Assembly (NCBI GenBank): GCA_030562195.1
Contig: JAUJPP010000005.1
Span: forward strand, 13,326,826-13,390,825
Source: Nipponacmea schrenckii
Taxonomy: Eukaryota; Mollusca; Gastropoda; Lottiidae
Direction of reading: 5' to 3'
DNA length: 64,000 bases
Shown here: one piece after another, positions 25,573-36,900 of the stretch
How positions within the stretch are numbered: the stretch's first letter is position 1
Layout: each line of letters starts with the position of its first letter
Position numbers and translations under genes: made by a program
Notes under the pieces: model-generated
Databases searched by the model: none
Told to the model about the DNA's origin: nothing
The model's input: only the letters and a program-made list of their open reading frames with translations

Positions 25573-25663
25573 GGATCCGTTGGCCGAGTGGTCTAAACGG
25601 TTGACATGTATTGCTTGCGATTAGGTGCCTGACTCTTCGCTGGTTCGAAACCCATTCGGGTCT
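25573..25663 (+). pseudogene. tRNA-like sequence (Leu/Ser type), likely SINE head or tRNA pseudogene
   Basis: It has an internal promoter A box (TTGGCCGAGTGGTC) and B box (GGTTCGAAACC) at the spacing of a long-variable-arm tRNA, about 91 nt in all. The ends GGATCCG and CGGGTCT can form a seven-pair acceptor stem with two G-U pairs. The T stem (GCTGG against CCCAT) is broken, there is one extra base before the 3' acceptor strand and I see no clean anticodon arm, so I do not call it a working tRNA. It lies between two MITE family 2 pieces. Confidence 0.5.
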
Positions 25664-25667
25664 CAGC

Positions 25668-25735
25668 CAATTTTCAGCATTAAAATCTGTGCTATACCAA
25701 GAAAGTGTTATCCCGATAACGAAAATATTGTCAAA
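25668..25735. mobile_element. MITE family 2 fragment
   Basis: Reads caattttcagcattaaaatc then taccaagaaagtgttatccc and aacgaaaatattgt, matching the copy at 25363 but cut short. It directly follows the tRNA-like sequence. Confidence 0.6.
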
Positions 25736-26541
25736 AGAAAAAAAAATTGTTTAAAACTTAAGTTAGTTTTGTGACAGAATCAAAGACAACGGATTTATAG
25801 ACAGAAGTTACAAACGACGAAGATGAGGACCAAGATGAAAGAAAAAGCTAAAACAGTCAGAAAGCGAGTAAACAAGGTTTTTTTTTTGTTTCACTTTTAG
25901 ATGAATCTGCATTGAAATCACTAAGTACATTCTACATCATTTACCACTATGTGACATGACGGACCGACATAATGCTTTGGTACCAACTTTAAACTTTGAT
26001 TTGAAGTGGTAGAAATATAACGAATTTGCTCAGGTTGGTTTGTCCAATGTCGGAATACAGTTATTCTAACAAGATTTCACAATGTTAACCCTTTACCTTC
26101 CACTGGAATCAACTATGCATGAGTTTCTTTCTTAATTTTGAAATAATTAAATGAAAATGGACAATATTTCCACCCTATTCAAACACCCCCATCCCCTCTA
26201 AAACAACACCAAATGTCGAGAAATATCTCTTATTTAGAGATTTGAAATATTTTTACGTTGAAAATATATATGTGTAAGTATATAAAAAGAAGGAGCACAT
26301 TTCCTTCGTCCCAAATTTTTACTGAAAAGTGTCCTCTGTTAAACAGATTACATGTATATTATCTTTATCAACGTAAACTTTTCGGATTACGTTCGAGGAA
26401 TATTTCAGTTAGAGACTGGTTATTCAAGACTATGAAATTTACGGTGCTTGGCCTAGGTCGTTTCCAGACGTTTAAATTCTTAGAGTGTAGAAGTTTGATT
26501 TAACTATTTTGTTTACCCTAATAATTATATTCACCTTTCAG

Positions 26542-26602
26542 ACCTGATAGTGGAAGCATTAACAGAAGAGAAAATAGTCTAAGTCGGCTTAAAGAAGCAA
26601 AG
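26542..26602 (+). other. Candidate upstream exon of the FkbM-type gene copy 1
   Basis: A 61-nt stretch is bounded by a good acceptor (tattcacctttcag) and donor (gcaaag|gtacaa). It is open in one frame (PDSGSINRRENSLSRLKEAK), but joining it to the next acceptor at 27253 meets TAA at once, so it would be 5' UTR. No equivalent was found upstream of copy 2. Confidence 0.3.
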
Positions 26603-27252
26603 GTACAATTTTTGCGTACAAGTTACAAGCCATGAAAAGATAACTCTTTCTACGTCCTCTAAAATGTAAGATCACGGCGTAATGTATTGTAAATTTAATT
26701 CTCTCTTATCAAAATAATATGTCATTACCTCCCCTGATTATGAGCCTTACTACTATGATTACCAGCCACGACGAATTGGGGAGATTAAATTCAGATTTAA
26801 ATTTGAATAGCTACCAGAAGTATGAATAATGAACTTGACTTAGGGTGTGTAGATCTAGTTGTATTTCTGATAACAAGGCAACATCTTCTCCATACTTGTT
26901 TCTTCCAAAGTCAGAAAATATCTTGATTGATAGACTAAGCCTAAGGCGACTGCGAGGGAAGATTGAAAACAACCTGTAGATAAGACCTTTTTGAAGCCGG
27001 ATTCAACCAATAACAAGGAAAAAAGATTTTTTTTTAATTGACCAAAGTAAACACGTGAAATTGTGCACATGATGTCGGGAATATAGTTTCGATACTATGG
27101 CATGGTCTTTTCCGATCCAATTCGGACAATTCGTCTGGTAGGCCATGTGTATGGACAGGATAGGCTACCGGGAAAAAATGACCACGCACCTGTGGCCTGG
27201 GCCTATATTTTCTTGTTTCGCTGTTAATTTTTGATTTTCTCTTTATTTTCAG

Positions 27253-27274
27253 ATTTAAGAAAAGTAAAACAATA
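27253..27274 (+). other. 5' UTR part of exon with splice acceptor, FkbM-type copy 1
   Basis: The acceptor ctttattttcag|ATTTAAG precedes the ATG by 22 bases. The same arrangement exists upstream of copy 2 (ttatttttcag|ATTTTAG), so both genes have a non-coding upstream exon and an intron in the 5' UTR. Confidence 0.6.
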
Positions 27275-28195
27275 ATGGCATTTATAACTTTAATACGACA
27301 AACAATATCAACTAAATTAGCTAAATTGACATTGTGTATAATTCTTGTTTTATGTGGTGTTTTTCTACACTTATCTAATAATAACAAACTGCTTGTGTCA
27401 AAATACACCCCAAAATTTGTTGGCAATTTGTTGTTAAGGAATATGAATAAGACTTTAGCATTACAGCAAAAGTTTCCTTCTGCTACATGCCCTATTGGCG
27501 TACAGTTGCTAGAAAATGATAACGTGGCCATTGTTGCATGTACTGAAGGATACTCCGATTTAGAGAAGTCATACATAAATTCAATGGAAATGGAGTTTCA
27601 AAGAGTAATGATTCACAAGCCTTATTTAACCCGTAATGACAGTTTATTGATAGAAGTTGGTGGGTATACGGGAGCCGATGCTGATAGATTTACTGCTCAT
27701 GGAATTCGACCAAATTACATCATGCTAGAGCCAGTACCCATGTTCTATAATCAACTGATCGCGAAGTTTAAAAAAGACCCCCGATTTACTATTTATAAGT
27801 TTGGATTGGGACGTGATGAAAAGGTGATAACAATACCTATACAGACTGATGCTACTTCACTCTTTCGAAGAAAGGTACCTAAAGGCAATGGAACAACTGA
27901 CATCAAAATACGGAAATCAATTGCATTTTTTGACGAAGTGGGTGTAGCGAAGAAAAACGTTGATTTGTTACATATTAACTGTGAAGGGTGTGAGTTTGAG
28001 TTGCTAGAAGAACTAATCGTAACTGGATATATTCGATATTTTAATCATATTCAGTTTCAATTCCACATGCATCTACCACAAATAAAACAAGAAGAATGTC
28101 GATACTGTCAAATTATGCAATTGTTAACTAGAACACATACTCCAATGTTTAAGTATAGACATACTTGGCAGGCGTGGAAGAAAATTGATCTGTGA
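27275..28195 (+). CDS. FkbM-type (Methyltransf_21) membrane-anchored methyltransferase-like protein, copy 1
   Basis: 306 residues in a single coding exon. A short cytoplasmic N-terminus with basic residues is followed by one membrane segment (about 17-33, LTLCIILVLCGVFLHLS), giving a type II layout with the rest probably in the Golgi or ER lumen. The body fits an FkbM-like SAM-dependent methyltransferase: SLLIEVGGYTGADADRF as motif I, NYIMLEPVPMFYNQL as the acidic motif II, and the family hallmark LLHINCEGCEFELLEEL. Conserved cysteines occur at CPIGVQLLE, CEGCEFE and ECRYCQ. The substrate is unknown; FkbM-family proteins methylate hydroxyls of sugars or small molecules. The copy at 49151-50083 is a close paralogue in the opposite orientation. 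A possible AATAAA is near 28678. Confidence 0.8.
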   Translation: MAFITLIRQTISTKLAKLTLCIILVLCGVFLHLSNNNKLLVSKYTPKFVGNLLLRNMNKTLALQQKFPSATCPIGVQLLENDNVAIVACTEGYSDLEKSYINSMEMEFQRVMIHKPYLTRNDSLLIEVGGYTGADADRFTAHGIRPNYIMLEPVPMFYNQLIAKFKKDPRFTIYKFGLGRDEKVITIPIQTDATSLFRRKVPKGNGTTDIKIRKSIAFFDEVGVAKKNVDLLHINCEGCEFELLEELIVTGYIRYFNHIQFQFHMHLPQIKQEECRYCQIMQLLTRTHTPMFKYRHTWQAWKKIDL

Positions 28196-28199
28196 TGAG

Positions 28200-30138
28200 T
28201 GAACTATTTAATTGTTGTAATTTGTTCAATGTATTAGTGACTCTTACCAGCCTTTAAAAACATTATTATTATTTTAACGGATAATCATTTTAGAATGAAA
28301 AAAATTGATAGAGTTAAACTTGGTCAAAATGAGTCTAAGTTCGTCAATGGCAAAATTTTACAGAATCTCTTTATAATCCAATTAATCCGTGAAACTATGT
28401 AATTTTTTAAAAAATGCAGCGTTTTTCAATTCAAGAATAGTATAAAAATATTTCGTCATAAATTGAGATTCTATTCTTAAGTCATCGCACTAGGTTATAA
28501 ATATAATTATATTGACCCGGTTTGATACTTGAGACTTATGTGCATTTAAAACCGCATTCTACATGGCAAAATTATTTTTGTTTTGTTGGGGCATTTCAGG
28601 AACCACAGACGCTTAAAGGAAATCTCCGGAGCGTAGAAACTTTACTTCCTTTCCTGTGTACAACTCTATATTTATCGAATAAAATATTTTATTTCGATAC
28701 ACTCGCTGTTTTTATACGCCCCAATTATAATTCGTTCTTATATTGCTGTCATCCATGATCACCCGCTGGTCCGTCAACAATTCGCTAGTGAACACAATAG
28801 AGACTAGAGATTTGGATGAAATCATTGATAGGACCATGGTCAAGTTCTAATTTAATGATTTTCCGAATGACGGTTTTGAAATTATTGCCTTTGACTTATT
28901 GAACAAGTGGTTGCCTTACAAAAATACGCTCACTTTCAGGTATACATGTAGTTTCTGTTTTAACACAGGCTGAAATTCCAATAGTAGCCTATTTGTCAAA
29001 ATGAGCCACTATTTGGACCTAGTTCAAGATCTCATCAATAAACATGATCACGCGTAATTTAATTCAAATCAGATGAAGACTTGATCCGAATCTGACTCTA
29101 TTCCCAGCCTCTGATAGCTGTTTGGACGGATATGACTTGGGGAGTCAGAAAAACTAGTCATCAAACACTTATGACTCCCCCAGCCATATCTGGCCAAATA
29201 GCCATCTGTGGCTGGGAATAGAGTCAGCAAGTTTCGGACTAATAAAGACTATTATAGTCTCTCGAGTTCACAAGCTAATTTCGACATCTTTTGACTAAGT
29301 CAAGGGCAGTATCTAAAAAAACGTTCATTGAAAAGTCGTCAATATCGAACTTGACGAGGATCACACATCAATACAAATGTTCACACTTAATTTTATTCAC
29401 ACCAGATGAAAAGTGTAGTATTTATCGCGTTCACAATGCAATTTCCCCGCGTTTTGACTAATTCAAGGAAAATAACTCAATAACAGTTAATTGAGAAATT
29501 GTCATTATCGCACATATCCAAAATCACATACATATATAGAGACTACAGTTTTCATCCGATTTTAATGAAATTTGGTTTGATTAATAACAGTGATTAGGTT
29601 TTGTTTCCAATTAATTTTTCAAGATAATTGAAGTTACTGTCCTTGAGTAAAAACGTACCAAAATTTGCTTATGAACTCAACAGCGACCACAGTTTTCATC
29701 CGATTTTAATGATACACATAATATTTTGTTAAAATACTTTTGACAAGTTATAAGGTCACGATGCCTGTTTAATATTAATTCATCAAATTGTACTCATTGG
29801 AAAACCATCATAAGAATTTTCTGTAAGGGGAAATTTTGTCGCTTTTAAACTGCCAACTGTGGAGCACATGATTAATTTGAAATTTATTGTTACACAGGCC
29901 ACTTTGAAAACTGACAAGTTTCCATGCAATTTCAAGATGAAAAGATTTGACAATTGAAACGAAATGCGTTGTGTATTTCTCAACACCCATGGACAAATGA
30001 AGACGGATAAAATTTAAAATTGATTTACATACTTGTATGTCAAGAGACTAAAGACAAGCTAAATGGGGCATATGTCCATTTCCTCAAAAGGCATTGTGCT
30101 TCTCATTCCTATTGTCCTTATATTCAGGACAGCGAAAC
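28200..30138. repeat. Intergenic region with dispersed repeat (agagactacagttttcat family)
   Basis: Between about 28730 and 29770 several phrases recur: gtgaacacaatagagact, agagactacagttttcatcc and gattttaatgaaatttgg. The same family lies at about 62870-63560. No gene is supported; open frames here are short. Confidence 0.5.
29091..29226. mobile_element. Inverted-repeat element
   Basis: Left arm tctgactctattcccagcct ... gacggatatgacttggggag, right arm ctcccccagccatatctggc ... tggctgggaatagagtca. About 136 bp in total, able to fold into a long hairpin. Confidence 0.7.
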
Positions 30139-30448
30139 TTAAAGGGATACTGCGTCTTAGCAGTTCAAGAATTGTCAATATGAGTATATATTCATCGGAA
30201 AGTAACAGAATCCCTTGAATTCTGGAAAACTCACAAAACAAAGTCATTTCCGAAAAACACTCAATCAATTTATTAAGCGTTTTTCAATAATCAAATGCAT
30301 CTTCATGGATAATTACTTATTTTTTTTATATTTATTTGTTTATCTTATTTATGGCCGTAGGTATATTAACTGATGAGTAGCGCTCTTATTGGCCAAGTTT
30401 AAAATCTTCATATTTTATGTTCATTCTAAGACCTATTATCCCTTTAAA
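30139..30448. mobile_element. MITE family 1, copy C
   Basis: Ends ttaaagggatactgcgtctt and ttctaagacctattatccct; inner phrase attaagcgtttttcaataat is shared with copies D and E. Confidence 0.8.
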
Positions 30449-31418
30449 AACAACGCATTCACATATAAAAATATAAACAAAGAACCTTTATACTTGAATT
30501 TTTATTAGACTGGGAAAGAATAAAACAAATTTACAATGAAAAAATAGAGAGAATTTGAGAGGCAAACCAGTATACTAATATATAGACTATTATTATAATA
30601 ATAATGTTATTATAGTTTAGCCAAGGTGTGCTTGGATGTATGGAATAAAAACATTTACACAACTAAATTCAATCAAATTGTACAAAGGTTAGACCAAACT
30701 CAATTGTTCATAGGAGATTAAAGTCCATTTTCAAATTTTTGTGAAGCAAATAGATTCGTTGGTGAAACCAGTGAAAGAGTTCAATTCAAGCTAAATTTGA
30801 TACCTGGATCATTTGTAATTACAAAGAATTGAACAGTGAACGTAACCAAATGTTTTATGTTCATGCCAAGAAGCAGTATCCCATTAATTCTTATACCAAG
30901 TATACCCCCCCCCCCCATATGATTTAGGGTATGAAATATCAAATAGGGAGATTCTTGATTGATAACTATCACAAATAATAAGGGCACTTATATCACAAAG
31001 TTTAAAGCAGTTTTCTTAATAATTTATGTATATCAAGAACCTTAGTGACTACTATGGTTGTTACATGGAAATAACAGACACAAACATAGCTTGGGATGAA
31101 AATTATCATTGACCAACATTGGAGTATTGATCATTGATCTTTCTTAGGTTCTACTTTAAGAAAAAGGCTGCTCTTGTAAAGAGGACAGTATTTCTAGCCT
31201 GTGTATGTGTTTTCCGGAGAATGAAATCCCATCTGTGTCCAAAACATACAGACAATTAATGGCTATAATCAGACTCCTTTAAATTTTTGACACCTTAATA
31301 TTGTAATAACAACTTCTTATACAATTTAAATTGAACACAAATAAAACTCATATATACACTGAGAACACTTTACTTATTTTGATTTTTCATGATTTATAAC
31401 ACCTTGTCCCTGTTTCTT

Positions 31419-31503
31419 TATATCAGGACACAACTATATGGATAACAATTACTTTATTAAATAACTTGCGACGTTTCAACGAGGGTACTGTGTCCTGATA
31501 TAT
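31419..31503. mobile_element. Partial copy of the element at 6312
   Basis: Reads atggataacaattactttat, aaataacttgcgacgtttca, then gagggtact. It is bounded by a short inverted repeat tatcaggacaca / tgtcctgata. Confidence 0.55.
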
Positions 31504-33962
31504 ATTCTCCTATTACTAAATGCCACTCAGGGACGTTTCCTGTTTCTTAAGCTAGGCGTAGGCTAGACCAAGGCTAGTGCTTTCTATTACTACCACTGTC
31601 AAATATTGTGTTTATTCTGTTAATAATAACATACAAACAAACTTAATGCGGTGAGCATTTTAGATTTGTCAAAATCGTTGGTCTTTGGGTATTAGATAAG
31701 TTTCAAATTAATAATCATAAACTGACTTGGATTGAAAACAATATACAATTACAGAAATATAATTTTTGAAATTTATTTTTACATACTGCTAATTTCATCC
31801 AGAAGTTTTTAAAAATAAAATTTCTTTTTAAATCACTAGCCAAAGACTTTTTATTCAAGAAACAGAGAACTATTAACTTAGTGATGCAAATACATTACAG
31901 ATTACAGTTAAAACCTATTGAAGGCAGCATGGACCAAAGTAGAGGTTAGATTTCTTTACATGTGCTCTACACCATTGAACACAACTGTTTCATTATTATT
32001 GGTCAACCATCTCCAAGGATTTTCATTGTCAGCTCAAAGTCATAGATCCTCATCACATTTCACTGAAGTTATGATTAACGTTCTTTCAAATATATATTAT
32101 CAATTACAAAATTGTGCTCAGGATAAATCCTTGAAATGGTTATTAAACAATAAATTGTGTCCAGTTTTAATATGCCTTATAAATGCTAATTACCAAGTTC
32201 TCAATACCCTTTTAGGGTTAAAGAAGTTTAATAGTGAACAATGCATTGCAGATAAAACAACTTATAATGATTAGAAGAATGGACTCAGCAACCTATGGGG
32301 CATATCTGAAAATATTTCATATTTCTACCTTGTTTCACTGTAGCCAGGATAATTCATATCAGGGATCAGGTAATTAATATTCATCAGATTATATACATGA
32401 ATACTATCAGTTCACTAATTAACATACACTACCTGATATTGAATTATATTGACCACTGAACAAGGTTACTTTCAATTGAAATTGATACAGTGATGTGGTA
32501 TATACGGAGATGCCTAGAGTGTTGCTCAATATTTAAATGAACACAAGCTAGTCAGAAATCTCTACAGAAGTTAATTAAATATACATGTACAATTTGATAT
32601 ATCATGATATGAACAGTCTGATACAGCATTAACAAAATATATTACACATTAAAAGCAACATTAACAATAATAATAGCACTTTCATAATATCTAAAAATTG
32701 ATAAATTTAACAACAAACAAAAATAACAATCCTAACCTTTAATTTAGAAAGGGATATGCAGACTGGTTCAGATGCTAGACATGATAACATACACCCTCAA
32801 TTGTTAATTTTGTCTTTTTTGTCCTTAATGACGGTTTAAGCCTCCTATGAAAGATAGAGCTGTGTCTGTTAGATCTAGGTTTGTGCATGCTTATCATTCA
32901 TTTACTTTTTATAAAAATTTCTTACATATCCATATCTTATGCAGTCAAAAAGATAATAAATTTGTCACAAATCCACTTAATATTTGATTATGGGACAATT
33001 TAAATACCATAAAGACAAAATATGGACACTTTGGATGATCAGGTTGGAATATATCAATGCTTTTATAGGAGAATTCCCTGTATTAGACTTAATACACAGA
33101 GAACCAAAGAAATTATAAATCCAAAATTTCAACCTTTCCCCTTACTTTGTAACTAATTTATTTGCACATTTGAAAACTGAAAAATTTCCTTGCTCTTGGC
33201 AAAAAAGGATTGCTATATTGTGGCCATAATGTTAATCTTTGAACAAGTTTTTGATGTCAATTGGTACAAGTTTCAATGAAGGACTAGCCAGAAAAATAAA
33301 TTTATCACTTAGCATGAATGCAGACAGGTCTGTTTTAATTTTAAAAGTCCCCAAGTTCAAGTTTGACAATATTACAATTTTAAAATATTGTAGAGCCAGA
33401 GATATCATGAAATACAATGCACAAGGGACATAAGTGGAAATATTTTGATTTGTTATTTGAGTTTGTCCTTGATTGATAACAATCTATTCCAAAATTTTTT
33501 CTGAAAATCCGTCAATTTGAGGTTTTTAATTATCAACATTTTTGATTCTCTCCAAATGTGATGAAACTTATAAAAGTATATAGAAAGGTCAGAAAATATT
33601 ATACATCATTTAAAAACTTCACTGATGTAGACCTTAAATAAATCAAGATGTCGGTCACTTTATAACTCTTGCCAGACATGAAAGGATAGATACCTCTTCA
33701 CATGAACCTCATTCTTGTAATTTGACAGGCAAAAATTACCGGTTATATCAGATAACTTCTCGCTTGATAATGCATCATATCTCAATGTTATTTGGACATA
33801 TCTACCATGAGACAAACGAACAGAATACCAGGTTATTCTGTTAATTAACAGAAAATATAAGTGAACCATGTTATATAACAGATAGACAACATAATAAATA
33901 TATATCCAATAATAATAATAATATAATATAAGACAGCCATATTGAAAATAAAAACCATGCCT
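31504..33962. other. Intergenic region; possible very decayed LINE
   Basis: No intact gene. Broken frames at 31650-31900 and 32840-32920 give fragments such as GLWVLDKFQINNHKLTWIEN and PMKDRAVSVRSRFVHAYHS, which have the flavour of a LINE open reading frame, but I cannot show a catalytic motif. The open frame 31918-32274 matches nothing I know. Confidence 0.25.
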
Positions 33963-36900
33963 TTATGAAGTAGTGACATAACCTTGGGCTGGTACACTGG
34001 TCATCTGGCTTGTGTTTAAACTAACACTAAAGTCTGATGAGATTAAACTATTTCCACTACTTGGAACTCCGTTTACTGAATGGCTGGTAGATGTGGGAAA
34101 GTCTGAATTCTGAGAACTACATGGAACTTGTCCGAAGATTCCTCCGCCTGTCATTTGAAGATTGTATTCCGCCGTTTCCATCCGCAAAATATATGGTATG
34201 ATACTGTCAATTTGAACATTTCCAATTAATCCAGAGAAAAAAAGTTCCTCCATTATGTTTGGATTGAACGCTTTAAGTGGCTGGAGTCTTAACAATAATT
34301 GGCAGATACGTTCAGCAGCCGATGTGTTCACTGACGCTGAATATTGAACAAATTCTTTTTCAACTTTTTCTTGTAATTTTTCTACTTGTTTTTTGTTAAT
34401 AATGTTTGGATTATCTAAAAATAGAAAAAAAAAACATGTTAGCATTGATTCAAATTAAATCAACAATTAACAGTCTTTGTGGGTTTTCCCTATTCTATAT
34501 TTGGGTACATACCTAACATGCATGTGTTTATGTGTATTTCTTTTGCATTCATATACTTGATCCCTGGAACACAGATCTGCACATCTTATTCACATATATG
34601 TGATAGAAGGAAGCAATGTACACATTAAATGAATGGAAAGAAAAGTATTCCCAAGCCTTCAATAATATATTTCTAATACGAACCTGGCTGAAATAGAACT
34701 AGTGCTTTAAGATAAGCATACTCTGCTGTACTGGGTTGTAAATTCTGCATGGCAGTTATGTAATCTTGTAATCTTAAGATATGTTCTATAGTAACTTTAA
34801 CTCTATCTGAACCATTTTTATCTACAACAAAGTTAGTCATTTTTTAGCAAGATGGTACTATGGATACTCTGGATCCTCCATAGGCTTTTTAAGTGGCCCC
34901 TCGTCTAGAAGTTTTTCAGCATTATGCTCCCCTGCATTTATGGTTTAAAGGGCCACCTTAGAGGCGTGGGTCAATGAATGGTTCAACCAGTCAGAATGGT
35001 AGTTGATAAAACTCTCTAACCATTCTGATTTATGTTTCCGATTTACAACTATTCAAAATCAAAATCAGTTTCTAAAATTTTTCTGTTTTCACGACTTTCC
35101 TAAGCATTATATACCAGAGCATATGCAGTATTAAGCATAAATTGACTAAATTAACCCAGTAAACACGGTTATTAAGAGAAGTATTGATTGAGATATTATC
35201 ACTGACATCTGATTATAATCTTAATCCACTTATTTGCTACTTGATCAACAATACAAAAACCAGTAATGCCATTTTCTGCAGAAAAAGGGAGGTCATTAAA
35301 TAAACTCTACCTTGTGAGGAATTAGACTGTAAATGATTCAATATGGCCGCCAGTAAAGTAGGAAGGCACATAACATTAGAACACTGGGCAAGACCTAACG
35401 TAAATAATTCACTCCAACAAGCTCGAACTAAAGTTGTTTGTAAATCAGGACTGAAACATAATAAAGAGAAGTTAAAGTCTAACACATTGCATTGACATAA
35501 TAGATCTATATTTAAAGTATATACTCATCTGAACAATTGCTACCTTATTTTCATTAAGAGAGGTTGATTTGGGTCTTAAAGTTAATGTAAAAGGTTTTCT
35601 GAACCTTCTTCCCTTCACATCAATCTCTAACTAGAAATTTAGACACTGGACACAAATGGCTCAAATTTTGATAGAAAGCAATGAACACTGTAACTTTTAA
35701 TATTGCTAAAGATTTCTGGACTTCGAGACTAAAGTAATATAGGTAAAAAATATGGTGAAGTTGTCCCTTTAAAAATATACTTATAACTTTCATGAATAGT
35801 CATTACTGTATGAATAAAGAACATTACTCATAAAATTTCCTTACATATTTTTCTTTCATGTGATAAGTGACAGATAGTAAGTAGGTATCATTATTTACAT
35901 GGTAAGGAATTCGCCATATTTACTTACTTGAGAAAACATATACATTCATACTTCATGTACAATGTAATTATTTATAGGGAATTCAAAAAAAATCATTTAC
36001 ATGAGAATTCATTTATAATTATTTACATGACAATTCATATATAACATTTACATGAAAATTCATATATAATATTTACATGACAATTCATATATAATATTTA
36101 CATGACAATTCATATATTATAATATTTACATGACAATTCATATATTATAATATTTACATGAAAATTCATACATAATATTTACATGAAAATTCATACATAA
36201 TTATTTATATGACAAATCATATATAATTATAAACTTGTAAATTCATTTATAATTATTCATTTGAAATTTCATATATATTTTTTTACATGAAAATTCATAT
36301 ATTATTATTTACATGAAAATTCATATAATTTTTAACATGAAAATTCATATATAATTATTTACATGAAAATTCATATATAATTATTTACTTGAAATTTCAT
36401 ATATAATTATTTACATGAAATTTCATATATAATTATTTACATGAAATTTCATATATTATTATTTACATGAAATTTCATATATTATTATTTACATGAAAAT
36501 TCATATCATTACTTACTTGATCATCTGAAAAGCATTGATAGACCTTGTCCAATGCATGGAGAGAAATAGAAGTCGAGAAGCACTTTCACAAACAAAATGT
36601 ACATTTAAATAGGCAGGCATGGGTGAGGGTGTGGTTAGGTTAAATTGATAATTGACGTCTGTTAAAACTGGACCTAAAATAATAAAACCATAATATCAAG
36701 TGTTGCCATGAGTTCTAATCTTTGTAAGCATGTGTAAGTCTTGTGACCTTGAATAAGCCATCTTTCGACCCAGTTGTTACCTGGGTATAATCTGGGAAAG
36801 ATTTATGACAAAACATATGACCACAATTGGCAGTTAGCAGAAGTATTCTCAAAATGATCTTAGGACTAAGATATCCTTGAAACAGTGTAAGAAGTAAGGA

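Noticed and set aside
25573..25663. Functional tRNA-Leu or tRNA-Ser
   Set aside because: The T stem does not pair, there is an extra base before the acceptor strand, and no convincing anticodon arm is seen.
27034..27576. 180-residue minus-strand open frame
   Set aside because: It overlaps the FkbM-type gene on the other strand and shows no domain.
31918..32274. 118-residue plus-strand open frame
   Set aside because: No recognisable family, no splice context, and it lies in a region that may be decayed LINE sequence.
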